Assembly: GCF_014646195.1 (NCBI RefSeq)
Contig: NZ_BMMZ01000012.1
Coordinates: 1-64,000, forward strand
DNA: 64,000 nt
Direction of reading: 5' to 3'
Source of the DNA: Microlunatus endophyticus
GTDB taxonomy: Bacteria; Actinomycetota; Actinomycetes; Propionibacteriales; Propionibacteriaceae
Positions 7,715 through 16,738 of this stretch are shown here, piece after piece. Both the position numbers and the translations under genes were made by a program. The notes beneath the pieces were generated by a model. That model was not told the DNA's origin and searched no databases. It worked only from the letters and a program-made list of their open reading frames with translations. Position 1 is the first letter of the stretch, and each line of letters begins with the position of its first letter.

Positions 7715-9106
7715 TCAGCTTGCGCCTTGTTCGTGGGCGATGGGTTTTCTGATGGTGTTCAGGTCAGATTCGCCGCGGTAGACGCCATTGCGTACCAGTC
7801 CGACGATGGTGTGGAGTGCTGCGACTGACTGGGTTGGGTCTTCGCGTAACAGCACTAGATCGGCTCGCTTTCCTTCTTCTATGGACCCGATGTCATCGCG
7901 TCCGGTGAACTTGGCCGGCGCCGAGGTTGTCATTTGCAGGATCTGCAGGGGCGACAGTCCGGCCGCGGCCAGTTCGTCGAACTCTTGGTGGAGGCTGGCG
8001 CCGGGCACCTCCGAGGAGGCTCCTGCGATGTCGCTGCCGGCGAGCATCGGCACGCCCTCGTCCGCGAGAATCTTGGTGAGCCGTTGTCGTGTGTTGTAGA
8101 GGCGGTCGAACGTCGACTGCGTCGATAGCGAGATTGCTTTGTTCGTCGCCTTGTGCCGCGGCTTTCGTGCTTTCGCGGACGCGGTGGCCAGGTCTGGATC
8201 GCGGTGCCTTAGGAGGTCATCGCTGGGCTCATTCGGTTTTGCTCGGATCAGGGTTGGGCACTGCCACGTGTTGTGTTGGGCGAGAATTTGGGCGGTGGCG
8301 CGGCTCTTGTCTTCGCTGAAGGCATCGATCGCGCGGTTGATGAGCGGCACCATTCTTGAGCCGTTGTGGAGTTGCGAGTCGGCCACGATCCAGTCGAGCC
8401 GAGCGTTGAAGAGCCTGTTCATGAACGGTAGCCCGATGGTCGGGGTCCTGTTCTCGAGCGCGGTCAGCTCGCCTCGGATTTGATCTTCGTTTGTTGCACA
8501 CAAGATCAGCAGGCCGAGTCCAGGGCCGAGGTGCTCGATGAAGCCAATGCCTGCTTTGGCGGCGTCTCCAGCCATCGTGAGCGGTGGAAGATGTCCTCCG
8601 CAGGGGATACCGAGCAGGTTCGCCTGGGCCTGTGCGATCCGATAGATCATGCTGGGCACTTGCGTCATTTTGATGAAGTCGGCGCCCTGCTCATGTTGGT
8701 TGCGGATCTCGGAGATGACTGCTTGCGGGGAATTGGCGTTCAGATTGGTGAGTCGTGCTCCGGGCAACTGCAGCAGTGTCGGGGCGTCGGCAGATTCGGC
8801 GAAGTCGCCGGCTGCCCGCCTGGCGAGGAGTGCTGCTGACCCGGACATCTGTCGGTAGCCGGTTATGCCGTAGCTGATCATCAGCTGGTGTGCGGCGTCG
8901 GAATCGTCGAGTTCCAGTGTGTGCGCATGCATGTCGTTGAAGCCTGGTACGACGTAGGCGCCGGCGGTGTCGATTGCCTGTGCGCCGGTGGGCGTCTGGG
9001 TGCTGACGGCGGCGACATGATCGCCGACGATCAGGACGGTGACATCTCGGGCTATCTCCCCGCTGTCGGGGTTAACGACGTTCGCATGCGTCAGGGCGAA
9101 GGTCAT
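7715..9106 (-). CDS. Amidohydrolase family protein (imidazolonepropionase-like)
   Basis: A metal-dependent hydrolase of the amidohydrolase superfamily, about 463 residues, probably cytoplasmic. The N-terminal beta-sandwich leads to VPGFNDMHAHT (metal-binding HxH), then FIKMT (candidate bridging Lys), GGHL and IEHLG (metal His residues), and AGSDIAGAS (metal Asp). The C-terminus has the usual IEEGKRADLVLL. ATG 9106 is preferred over GTG 9127 because GGAGA lies a suitable distance upstream. The substrate is unknown; relatives act on cyclic amides, dipeptides or esters. It follows the WxL/DUF916 pair on the same strand after a 120-bp gap. Confidence 0.85.
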   Translation of the reverse strand: MTFALTHANVVNPDSGEIARDVTVLIVGDHVAAVSTQTPTGAQAIDTAGAYVVPGFNDMHAHTLELDDSDAAHQLMISYGITGYRQMSGSAALLARRAAGDFAESADAPTLLQLPGARLTNLNANSPQAVISEIRNQHEQGADFIKMTQVPSMIYRIAQAQANLLGIPCGGHLPPLTMAGDAAKAGIGFIEHLGPGLGLLILCATNEDQIRGELTALENRTPTIGLPFMNRLFNARLDWIVADSQLHNGSRMVPLINRAIDAFSEDKSRATAQILAQHNTWQCPTLIRAKPNEPSDDLLRHRDPDLATASAKARKPRHKATNKAISLSTQSTFDRLYNTRQRLTKILADEGVPMLAGSDIAGASSEVPGASLHQEFDELAAAGLSPLQILQMTTSAPAKFTGRDDIGSIEEGKRADLVLLREDPTQSVAALHTIVGLVRNGVYRGESDLNTIRKPIAHEQGAS

Positions 9107-9226
9107 CGATTCTCCATCGGTTGTCACAGATTCGGCGGCGCCGAACAGCGACGTTCCCGGACGTTTGTCGCGTGGGCGAAAGTGACTCTCCCGGTGCGGG
9201 TTCGGCTGCCGACCTTCTGGCGCGGC

Positions 9227-10276
9227 TCACTCGTGCGTTCTGTGTTTTCGAGCCCTTCTGATCAGGATGCTGGCTGTCACGGCTATCGCGAGGATCAGCC
9301 CGATGGTGATGCCGACGGGCACTGCGATGGGGTGGCTCGGCTTCGTCTGCTTTGCTGGACGCGGCGGAGCGCGGTGCTGGTGGGGGATGGTGATGGTGTC
9401 GGTCCTTTTGCGAGTGGTGTCGCCGCTGCGGAGTTTGATGGTCGCGGTCCAGGTTCCGGCGGCGAGTTGAGGAGCAGTAGGTATGCGGACGTTTGCCTGT
9501 TGGCCTGGTGCCAGAGTTGTGGTCGCGGTGGTTTCGTAGGGGCCGGCGCTGGTGTGCCCAGGCCCGTTGGCGAGCCTGGCGCGGCCGGTGAGGTCGACAG
9601 CGGTTTCCCCAGTATTGGTTGCGGTGGTTTGTAGGACCGGCGCTCCGGTGTTGTCACGGTCGACAGATATCGGGCCGAGAGTGAACGCGGGTGGCGTTTT
9701 CTTGGTGTCGACGTTGATGTATGCGCGGATGCCGACCCGGTTGATCACGGACACACGGTGGGTGGGTGTGGTGGCAGTCGCTCTCAGCTGCGCCCAGATC
9801 ACGCCGTACTGTTCGCCCCGGGTAGCTTTCTCGGGAACGTGGATTGTGGCGGTGATCGTGGAATGGGTATTGCTCCGGAGCCGCACCGTATCCACGTTCG
9901 TGCTAGTCCATTTTGCCAGCTGATTGCGGGCATCGCCGGCGACGTTGAAGTGTCCGTCATCGATTGTTGCGCCGGTGATTTTGATCTCGATGGCTTGGGC
10001 CATGCTAGTGGTGTTTGTTATCTGGATGTGACGGGTCAGAGTTGTGCCGGGCTTCACGGTTTGGACGATGTATTCGTGGTCGCGCGGGTCGCCGGCTTGG
10101 CTGTGGGGATAGTCCAGAAGCCGGATTCCGATGCCGGCCGCCGGGGTGGTTGAGGGTGTGGCATCCGGTGGGGCTGCTTCAACCAGAGTCGTGCCGATGA
10201 GCATGACGACTCCAGTGAGTAGGAACGTCGCACCCGCCCGAGCGGTCGCGGTTGTCCTCCGGATGCCACCTCCCAT
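9227..10276 (-). CDS. DUF916-type membrane-anchored WxL partner protein
   Basis: About 349 residues: a signal-like hydrophobic segment (FLLTGVVMLIGTTLVEA), then an extracellular beta-sandwich region with VKPGTTLTRHIQITNTT and ATRGEQYGVIWAQLRA. This resembles the DUF916 and WxL-protein host/peptidoglycan-binding domains. A C-terminal membrane segment (IAVPVGITIGLILAIAV) with a basic tail (RRARKHR) follows. ATG 10276 is chosen because it follows the stop of the WxL gene with one base between (TGA-C-ATG), which implies translational coupling. In Firmicutes such proteins form surface complexes with WxL proteins. Confidence 0.75.
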   Translation of the reverse strand: MGGGIRRTTATARAGATFLLTGVVMLIGTTLVEAAPPDATPSTTPAAGIGIRLLDYPHSQAGDPRDHEYIVQTVKPGTTLTRHIQITNTTSMAQAIEIKITGATIDDGHFNVAGDARNQLAKWTSTNVDTVRLRSNTHSTITATIHVPEKATRGEQYGVIWAQLRATATTPTHRVSVINRVGIRAYINVDTKKTPPAFTLGPISVDRDNTGAPVLQTTATNTGETAVDLTGRARLANGPGHTSAGPYETTATTTLAPGQQANVRIPTAPQLAAGTWTATIKLRSGDTTRKRTDTITIPHQHRAPPRPAKQTKPSHPIAVPVGITIGLILAIAVTASILIRRARKHRTHE

Positions 10277-10277
10277 G

Positions 10278-10811
10278 TCAGGCGACGGAGTGTGTGATGG
10301 TGGTCGTGTAGTCGTTCGCGGCAAGTGCGTCACCGGGGATTTGGAGGCTGATGTGCTCATCCCAGGTGGCACTGTTGTTGCCAGTCACGGCTGTCGCAGT
10401 TTGCACAGCTGCATCGTCCGAGCCGCCGGTGATGTCGGATGCGGTCACAGTGGCGGTGCCGGTCACCTCAGCGTCATCCGTGCTGATGGTGAGACTCGAG
10501 GCGGGAATGGTGCTACTGAGCGATGCGGAGGTGATAGCCGCAACAGTCGCCGAGGCCGTCCACCCGGCGGTCCCGGCGCGCGCATCGGTGACTTCAACGC
10601 CGGAGAGCGTGGCTGTGCCGGACTGCCCGGGAGCGATGGTCCCGAGGTCGAGAGTGGCCGGGGCGCTGATGGAAAGGTCACCGGAGGCTACTTCGGTAGT
10701 AACGGTGGTGGTCTGGGTGTCGTCGGCATGGGCCGGCTGCGTAGTCAGCGCAGTAGCTGCGACGGCAGCCGCGAATGACGTCGCGATGAGGGCGACAAGG
10801 GACTTCTTCAT
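10278..10811 (-). CDS. Secreted WxL-like domain surface protein
   Basis: A 177-residue exported protein. It starts MKKSLVALIATSFAAA, a clear signal peptide ending near QPAHA-DD. The mature part is Ser/Thr/Ala-rich beta-sandwich sequence. It has GTAGWTASATVAAI and a C-terminal TWDEHISLQIP followed by YTTTITHSV, which together resemble the actinobacterial version of the WxL cell-wall-binding domain. It is first in an apparent operon with the DUF916-type gene. The paired layout supports the assignment more than the sequence alone does. Confidence 0.75.
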   Translation of the reverse strand: MKKSLVALIATSFAAAVAATALTTQPAHADDTQTTTVTTEVASGDLSISAPATLDLGTIAPGQSGTATLSGVEVTDARAGTAGWTASATVAAITSASLSSTIPASSLTISTDDAEVTGTATVTASDITGGSDDAAVQTATAVTGNNSATWDEHISLQIPGDALAANDYTTTITHSVA

Positions 10812-11393
10812 GACTATTCCAATCTGTGAGGAACGGATGGTGGGCATAAATACGGCGACAGATCTTCTGAGGGAACACAGCCGGAGACTCGGGTCCTGTG
10901 ACTTACGCACAAGTTCCCGCGACCCAGGTATCAGCAGAAATGCGACACTCAAACGGGGTTTTGAATGCGCCGACTGCCGCCCCCAGCACGGCCTCTGCCC
11001 GGGACCTGGTATGCGGACCGACCTGAGCCCGGGCGTTGTGCGGCGGAACGCCGGATCCTGAGTTCCACCGGGCAACTCGCCAGACGATCGTATCGCGAAA
11101 GCCCCGTTCCATGTAGCGCGCTGTGGAAAATGGCCAATTCGCGTGTCCGAAAGCGACTTTGGTCCCGACGGTCCGTTCCGGGGTGATCGAATAAATGCTG
11201 CCATGGCCGAATCACCCGCACTGCGGGGATACTCACAGGGCTGATATACGCTCGGAACCACGTCGCGCGGGTCGTTGGCGAATCCTGCGGGGCGCGTGTT
11301 CAATAGAGTCGAGCGGACCACGCGCCGGGAGCGTCGGTCGGGACCGATTGGACTCTTCGGTCCTGGAGCCGGGCATGGAATGTCGGGGGAAGA
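10812..11393. other. Divergent promoter region between WxL operon and TetR gene
   Basis: About 580 bp without a credible gene. It must hold the promoters of the WxL operon (leftward) and the TetR-type regulator (rightward). An imperfect inverted pair GGGTGAT/ATCACCC (11181-11187, 11211-11217) is the only dyad I noted; its role is unknown. Confidence 0.4.
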
Positions 11394-12038
11394 GTGACGA
11401 GCCAACGAGCACTGCAGAAGGCTGCGACCCGCCGATCGATCGTGACTGCGGCAGCCCACCAGTTCGCATCTCGTGGGTATGCGGGAACCTCGATTGCTCA
11501 GATAGCCGCTGAGATGGGACGGCCGAAGTCTGCCGTCGGTTATCACCAGTTCGCGTCCAAGGAAGAACTCGCTTTCGCGATCATCGAGGAACAGTGGCAG
11601 CGATGGGATCAGCTGCGGCAGGCAGCCGACGCGCTGCCGCTACCTAGCGTGACCCGGCTTCTGTGCCTGCTACTAGCCACTGGTCTTGAGTCCCGAGGTG
11701 ACCCGGTCACCCTCGGTGCGGTGAGGTTGCTCGCCGAGCGAGACGTCCTCGGGTTTGCGGTTCCAGAGCAACCGTTCGTCTGGCGCAATCACGCAGTCCA
11801 ACGGATCCAGGAAAGTCTCAGCAGCAGAGAGTTGGTGTCTACCGAGCCTGCAACTGCTATCGCAGCCAGGCTCCTGACGGCGAGCTTCGGGATGTTCGAA
11901 GCGGAGAATCGGGGACTCCAACCAATCGACACCGAAGCCAACCTTCGCGGCCTCTGGCTCGACCTGCTGACAGGGATCGACCCCGTCAACGGCCCCAACC
12001 TTGTCGCGAGGGCAACAACCGACTTCGCCGCAGTCTGA
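11394..12038 (+). CDS. TetR-family regulator, gamma-butyrolactone-receptor-like
   Basis: A 214-residue regulator. The N-terminal helix-turn-helix spans about residues 10-55 (RRSIVTAAAHQFASRGYAG, IAQIAAEMGRPKSAVGYHQF). The KSAVGYHQFASKEELA block resembles receptors such as ArpA/ScbR, but the ligand cannot be read from sequence. GTG 11394 follows GGGGGAAGA at good spacing. It is divergent from the WxL operon across 580 bp and is the obvious candidate for its control. It is the last gene before the putative island boundary. Confidence 0.85.
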   Translation: MTSQRALQKAATRRSIVTAAAHQFASRGYAGTSIAQIAAEMGRPKSAVGYHQFASKEELAFAIIEEQWQRWDQLRQAADALPLPSVTRLLCLLLATGLESRGDPVTLGAVRLLAERDVLGFAVPEQPFVWRNHAVQRIQESLSSRELVSTEPATAIAARLLTASFGMFEAENRGLQPIDTEANLRGLWLDLLTGIDPVNGPNLVARATTDFAAV

Positions 12039-12339
12039 TAGCGCCTCCGACCCATCTGCACAGCTGGGTGGGACTGAATCACACAGTTCCCCGGATGTGC
12101 TGCGCGGATGGGTGAACACTTGACGGGTCCTAATCTGGGCGAACTGATGCACTCGTCTAGATGCAGCTGATGGAAACTCGAGAGCTGGATTGAGGCTGGC
12201 TACCAGGGCTCCGGCAGTGTCGCTGGGGTTGTCCGAACTGGTGGTGGTTCTGGTCGGCCAGTGGCGGGTGTTCGATCCCTATTCGTTCCCATTGCATCGT
12301 GACCGAGAGCGTTTGGCCTAGTCAGACGCAGTTTGACGA
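12039..12339. other. Non-coding stretch before the tRNA-Tyr fragment
   Basis: About 300 bp without a recognisable gene. GGCGGGT at 12263 could pair with the tRNA 3' acceptor strand, but it is too far upstream and has no D-arm behind it. Confidence 0.4.
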
Positions 12340-12394
12340 ACGGTCTGTAAAACCGTCGGCTTCGCCTACGTTGGTTCGAATCCATCACCTGCCA
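12340..12394 (+). other. tRNA-Tyr(GUA) 3' fragment, putative attachment site
   Basis: The sequence folds as the 3' part of a class II tRNA. Anticodon stem ACGGT/ACCGT surrounds loop CTGTAAA (anticodon GTA). A long variable arm with GGC-TTC-GCC follows, then a T-arm with loop TTCGAAT (one T-T mismatch) and acceptor strand ACCTGCC-A. No matching D-arm or 5' acceptor strand lies upstream. A fragment running from the anticodon stem to the 3' end is the classic duplicated att segment left by tyrosine-recombinase elements. The element would lie to the left. Confidence 0.65.
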
Positions 12395-12403
12395 CACGCT
12401 GAA

Positions 12404-12442
12404 AACGGCCCCTTGCCAGGGAACTCTCTGGCCGGGGCCGTT
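12404..12442. terminator. GC-rich hairpin after the tRNA-Tyr fragment
   Basis: AACGGCCCC (12404-12412) pairs with GGGGCCGTT (12434-12442), and an inner CCAG/CTGG stem extends it. It is placed as a native terminator of a tRNA-Tyr transcript would be. That fits the fragment being the chromosomal 3' junction. Confidence 0.7.
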
Positions 12443-12565
12443 GGCGTCTGTCCATGTGCTGTCTCGCGGCATCTCGCTGAATCCCTGTCCGTCCGACACG
12501 CTAGCCTTCGCCATAGATGCTTGCCGGCAGGCAATTGATGGCGATCGATACATGCGGAGGGGCCG

Positions 12566-15500
12566 ATGGAGACTCGTGAGCAGGGGACACTGCGGATGCT
12601 CACCCCGCTGCTCGGATCCACCATGCGGCGGATCCACCTCGGGATCATCCTGGCGATCATCGGCCAGCTCGGGCTGGCGATGCTGCCGCTCATTCAGAAG
12701 GTCATCGTCGACGACACGATCCTGTCGCACCAGCGCTCGCTCGCGGTCTGGATCGCCATCCTGACCCTGGCCGGCGGGCTGACCTTCGTGCTGCAGTATC
12801 TGCGCCGCTCGGTCGGCTCGCGCGCCGCCGCCGCCAGCCAGCGGGATCTGCAGAAGCTCGTCCACCACCACCTGCAGTACCTGGACCCCACCGGCCGCGA
12901 CAAGTTCCGCAGCGGTGACCTGATGTCGCGGGCGACCAGCGACCTGACGGTGATCCAGATGTTCCTGCAGCAGCTGGGCGTCGCCTGGGGCAACGTGACG
13001 CTGCTGGTGGTGGCGCTGGTCGTGATGACGTATCTGTCTCCGCTGCTGACGCTGGTCCTGATCGTCACGATGCCCGTCTTCATGTACATCACCTACAAGT
13101 TCCGGGCCCGATCGTTCCCCGCAAGCTTCACCGACCAGATGTACAAGGGCTCGGTCGCCGGCGTGGTCGAGGAGGCCGTCACCGGCGTACGGGTGGTGAA
13201 GGCGTTCGGACAGGAGGCGCAGGAGCAGGCCTCCTTGAACGGCGAGGCCAGGACGCTGTTCCAGTCCCGGATCCGCTCGGCGCGGATCGGCGCGATCTTC
13301 ACCGCCACACTGAACGCGTTCCCCGGCCTCACCCAAGCCGGCATCCTGGCCCTCGGCGGCATCCTCGCGATGCGCGGCCACATCACCATCGGGACCTTCC
13401 TGGCGTTCACCAGCTATGTCGTGCAGCTGGTCACTCCGGTCCGGTTCCTGTCCAGCATCCTGACCACCAGCCAGCAGGCCAAAGCCGGCGCGGCGCGGAT
13501 CATCCAGATCGTCTCCGAGGGGTCGACCGTCCAGGACAGCCCGGACGCAGTGGTGCTGGAACACCCGACCGGCCGGGTCGAACTGGACCACGTGAGTTTC
13601 TCCTACGCCGACGGCGAGCCGGTGCTGACCGACGTCACGCTGACCCTCGAGCCGGGCGAGAAGATCGCGATCGTCGGCGCCTCCGGCTCCGGCAAGTCGA
13701 CGCTGGCACTGATGCTCGCCCGGTTCTACGACCCGACCTCGGGCTCGGTGCGGATCGACGGCCGAGACCTGCACGACTACACGATCAGGTCCGTACGCGA
13801 CTGTGTCGGCCTGGTCTTCGAGGAGGGCTTCCTGTTCTCCACGACGATCCGCGACAACATCGCCTTCGGCCGCCCGAGCGCCTCCGACGACGAGGTGGAG
13901 CACGCCGCCGTCGCCGCCCACGCGCACGGCTTCATCTCCGGTCTGCCCGAAGGGTACGAGACCACCGTCGGCGAGCGCGGCTTCACGCTTTCCGGTGGCC
14001 AGCGGCAGCGGATCGCCCTGGCCCGGGCAGCGCTGGCCAACCCGAAGGTGCTGGTGCTGGACGACGCGACCTCAGCCATCGATGCGCGGACCGAGCACCA
14101 GATCCATGCATCCTTGGGCGAGGTGCTTGAGCAGCGGACGACGGTGCTGATCGCCAAGCGCTACTCCACCCTGCAACTGGCCGACCGGGTCATCGTGCTC
14201 GACCAGGGCCGGATCGTTGACCAGGGCACCACCGACGAGCTGGCGGCGCGGTCCCAGCTTTTCCGCGACCTGCTCACCGGGCCGGACGCCGACGAGGTTC
14301 TGGCGCCCCCGGAGCGGGTGGAGCTGATCGACCCCGCGGCCTGGCCGGTCGACGCAGATCGGGAGGGCGCGGCGAAGATCAGTTCGTTCGCCGGCGAGAT
14401 GCTCGCCCGGTCGGCCGCGGGCGGCGGCGGCCCCGACATGGGCAGGCTCGGCAGCCTGGCAACCATGTCACCGCAGCTGCAGGCCGCGGTCGAGAAGCTG
14501 CCACCGCTGGAGGGCGACCCCGAGGTGAACCTCGCCGAGCACACGGAGGTCAACGACAGCTTCACCATGGCCAATGTCTTCCAGCCGTTCCTCAAGCCGC
14601 TGTTGATCAGCGTCGCCATGGTCGTCCTCGACGCATTGCTCAGCCTCACCGCCCCCGCGATCATCCGCTTCGGCGTCGACCACGGCATCGCCACCCGGAC
14701 CGTACGGATCCTGTACGGGGCGGTTGTCGTGCTGGTGGTCATCCAGGTGATCAGCTGGGCCAACCAGCGGTTGATGACCTTCTTCACCCAGAAGACCGCC
14801 GAGCGGATGCTCTTCGGGCTCCGGGTGCGGACCTTCGCCCACCTGCAGCGGCTCTCGCTCAACTACTACGAGCGGTTCCAGGCGGGCAAGATCATGACCC
14901 GGATGACCTCCGACGTCGAGGCGTTCAGTCAGCTGCTGCAGCAGGGCCTGGTGCAGGCGACGGTGGCGATGGTCAGCTGCCTGGGCATCGCCGTGGTCCT
15001 GGTGGTCTTCGACTGGCGGCTGGCGCTGTGTGTCTCGGTGCTGCTGATCCCGTTGGTGATCACGACCCTGTGGTTCCGGCGGGTGTCGACCGCCACGTAC
15101 CTGCTGGCCCGGGAGCGGATCTCGATCCTGTACGCCGACATGCAGGAGAGCCTGAACGGGGTCGCGGTCAGCCAGGCGTACAACCAGCAGCCGGCCAACG
15201 AGGACCGCTTCGGGCGGTTGGCCGAGGACTACTTCCGGGCGCGGGCGCGGTCCATGGAGCTGCAGGCCCGCTTCTTCCCGTTCATCGACCTGATGAGCGT
15301 GATCGCCAAGGCCATCACGTTGGCGATCGGCGCCGGCCTGATCGCCAACGGCGGACTGACCTCCGGTGTGCTGATCGCCTTCCTGCTCTACCTTGATCAG
15401 TTCTTCGCGCCGATCCGGCAGGTGTCGGTCGTCTTCGACCAATGGCTGCAGGCGACCGTCGCGTCCCGGCAGCTGCGGGAGCTGCTGCAGACGCCGAGCG

Positions 15501-16291
15501 CGACCCCGCAGGCCGAGCCGGCACTGCCGGTGCCGAGCCGGCTGCGCGGCGAGATCACCTTGGACAACGTCACCTTCGCCTACGAGAGCACCGGGCTGGT
15601 CGCCATGGACGACGTCAGCCTGGAGATCCCGCCCGGCCAGGTGGTGGCGCTGGTCGGCACCACCGGAGCAGGCAAGTCGACGCTGATGAAGCTGGTCGCC
15701 CGGTTCCACGACGCCGACGCCGGCCGGATCCTGATCGACGGGCTGCCGCTGCGCGAATTCGACCTGCCCGGCTATCGTCACCAGCTCGGCTTCGTGCCGC
15801 AGGAGCCGTTCCTGTTCTCCGGAACGATCCGGTCCAACATCGCCTACGGCCGGACGGAAGCCAGTGATCTCGCGGTCGAACGGGCGGCCCGCGAGGTCGG
15901 CGCACACGAGTTCATCCGCGGCCTGCCGCAGGGATATCTCACCCCGGTCAGCGAACAGGGAAAGTCGCTGTCGGCGGGGCAGCGGCAGCTGCTCAGCCTG
16001 GCCCGGGCGTTGCTCGTCGACCCGTCGATCCTCTTGCTGGACGAGGCGACCGCGAATCTCGACCTGGCGACCGAGGCACACGTGCAGCGGGCGATGGGCC
16101 TGGTCGCCAGCGGCCGTACGACGATCCTGATCGCCCACCGGCTGCAGACAGCCCGGGCTTCGCATCGGATCCTGGTCGTCGACAACGGCCGGATCGTCCA
16201 GGACGGCCCGCACGAGGAGTTGATCAAGCAGCCCGGCCGCTACGCGGATCTCTGGGCCGCCATGGCCCATCAGACCGTCGGTCAGCGCTGA
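12566..16291 (+). CDS. Fused two-module ABC exporter with one degenerate nucleotide site
   Basis: A 1241-residue single-chain TMD-NBD-TMD-NBD exporter. NBD1 has Walker A GASGSGKST near residue 370 and LSGGQRQR, but its Q-loop position is Glu (VFEEGF), Walker B ends LDDATSAID (Asp for the catalytic Glu), and the H-loop is IAKRYST (Lys for His). NBD2 has GTTGAGKST near 1030, VPQEPF, LSAGQRQ, LLLDEATANLD and IAHRLQT, all catalytically competent. This is the asymmetry of heterodimeric type IV exporters fused into one chain. The ATG at 12566 has GGAGGGG upstream. The substrate is unknown; lipid or drug export is possible. Confidence 0.9.
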   Translation: METREQGTLRMLTPLLGSTMRRIHLGIILAIIGQLGLAMLPLIQKVIVDDTILSHQRSLAVWIAILTLAGGLTFVLQYLRRSVGSRAAAASQRDLQKLVHHHLQYLDPTGRDKFRSGDLMSRATSDLTVIQMFLQQLGVAWGNVTLLVVALVVMTYLSPLLTLVLIVTMPVFMYITYKFRARSFPASFTDQMYKGSVAGVVEEAVTGVRVVKAFGQEAQEQASLNGEARTLFQSRIRSARIGAIFTATLNAFPGLTQAGILALGGILAMRGHITIGTFLAFTSYVVQLVTPVRFLSSILTTSQQAKAGAARIIQIVSEGSTVQDSPDAVVLEHPTGRVELDHVSFSYADGEPVLTDVTLTLEPGEKIAIVGASGSGKSTLALMLARFYDPTSGSVRIDGRDLHDYTIRSVRDCVGLVFEEGFLFSTTIRDNIAFGRPSASDDEVEHAAVAAHAHGFISGLPEGYETTVGERGFTLSGGQRQRIALARAALANPKVLVLDDATSAIDARTEHQIHASLGEVLEQRTTVLIAKRYSTLQLADRVIVLDQGRIVDQGTTDELAARSQLFRDLLTGPDADEVLAPPERVELIDPAAWPVDADREGAAKISSFAGEMLARSAAGGGGPDMGRLGSLATMSPQLQAAVEKLPPLEGDPEVNLAEHTEVNDSFTMANVFQPFLKPLLISVAMVVLDALLSLTAPAIIRFGVDHGIATRTVRILYGAVVVLVVIQVISWANQRLMTFFTQKTAERMLFGLRVRTFAHLQRLSLNYYERFQAGKIMTRMTSDVEAFSQLLQQGLVQATVAMVSCLGIAVVLVVFDWRLALCVSVLLIPLVITTLWFRRVSTATYLLARERISILYADMQESLNGVAVSQAYNQQPANEDRFGRLAEDYFRARARSMELQARFFPFIDLMSVIAKAITLAIGAGLIANGGLTSGVLIAFLLYLDQFFAPIRQVSVVFDQWLQATVASRQLRELLQTPSATPQAEPALPVPSRLRGEITLDNVTFAYESTGLVAMDDVSLEIPPGQVVALVGTTGAGKSTLMKLVARFHDADAGRILIDGLPLREFDLPGYRHQLGFVPQEPFLFSGTIRSNIAYGRTEASDLAVERAAREVGAHEFIRGLPQGYLTPVSEQGKSLSAGQRQLLSLARALLVDPSILLLDEATANLDLATEAHVQRAMGLVASGRTTILIAHRLQTARASHRILVVDNGRIVQDGPHEELIKQPGRYADLWAAMAHQTVGQR

Positions 16292-16299
16292 GTCGCCGG

Positions 16300-16560
16300 T
16301 GAGCATGCCGCGCCCCAGCGGGCTGTAGGCCACCACGCCGATGCCGAGCTCGCGGGTCAGCGGAATCACCTCGTCCTCGATGTCTCGCGACCACAGCGAC
16401 CACTCGGTCTGAATCGCGGTGATCGGCTGGGTCGCGAGGCGCGACCGATCGTGTCGGGGCCGCCTCACTCAGTCCGAGGTCGCGGGCCGTGCCTTCCGCC
16501 ACGAGTTCTGCCATTGCTCCGACCGTGGTCTCTCCCGGTTTCCGGTGCGGCATCGTCATG
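16300..16560 (-). pseudogene. Aldo/keto reductase remnant
   Basis: Two minus-strand frames carry adjoining parts of an aldo/keto reductase. One reads ETTVGAMAELVAEG and LGLSEAAP (about 16550-16450). The other reads PITAIQTEWSLWSRDIEDE and VVAYSPLGRGMLTG (about 16440-16305). The frame changes near 16450, and the N-terminal barrel and C-terminus are missing. It is an unambiguous family fragment but not a functional gene. It sits directly behind the ABC exporter. Confidence 0.8.
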
Positions 16561-16738
16561 CAAGCTGTCCGCCTCAAATCCGCCGAGGTTTGTCCTCACC
16601 TGCAGACAAGATCAGTCCCTACCTGCGGACACGTGGCATCGAGGCAGACGCTCGCTTGTGGCGACAGCCCGATCGCTTTCGGGCCCGATGCTTCAGGGCG
16701 ACGGCGGCCAGCACGACGAATGCCGCTAATCTCATGCA

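Noticed and set aside
10812..11546. Extension of the WxL gene frame upstream to 11546
   Set aside because: The long frame lacks protein-like composition. A signal peptide starts at ATG 10811, and the extension would overlap the TetR promoter and start.
12263..12394. An intact tRNA-Tyr beginning at GGCGGGT (12263)
   Set aside because: The 5' heptamer can pair with the acceptor strand, but the gap to the anticodon is about 85 nt and no D-arm is present.
14468..16468. A 666-codon antisense frame under the ABC exporter
   Set aside because: It is the complement of a well-supported gene with a D/R/H/Q-rich composition typical of GC-rich antisense frames. Only its first 50 or so codons overlap the aldo/keto reductase relic.
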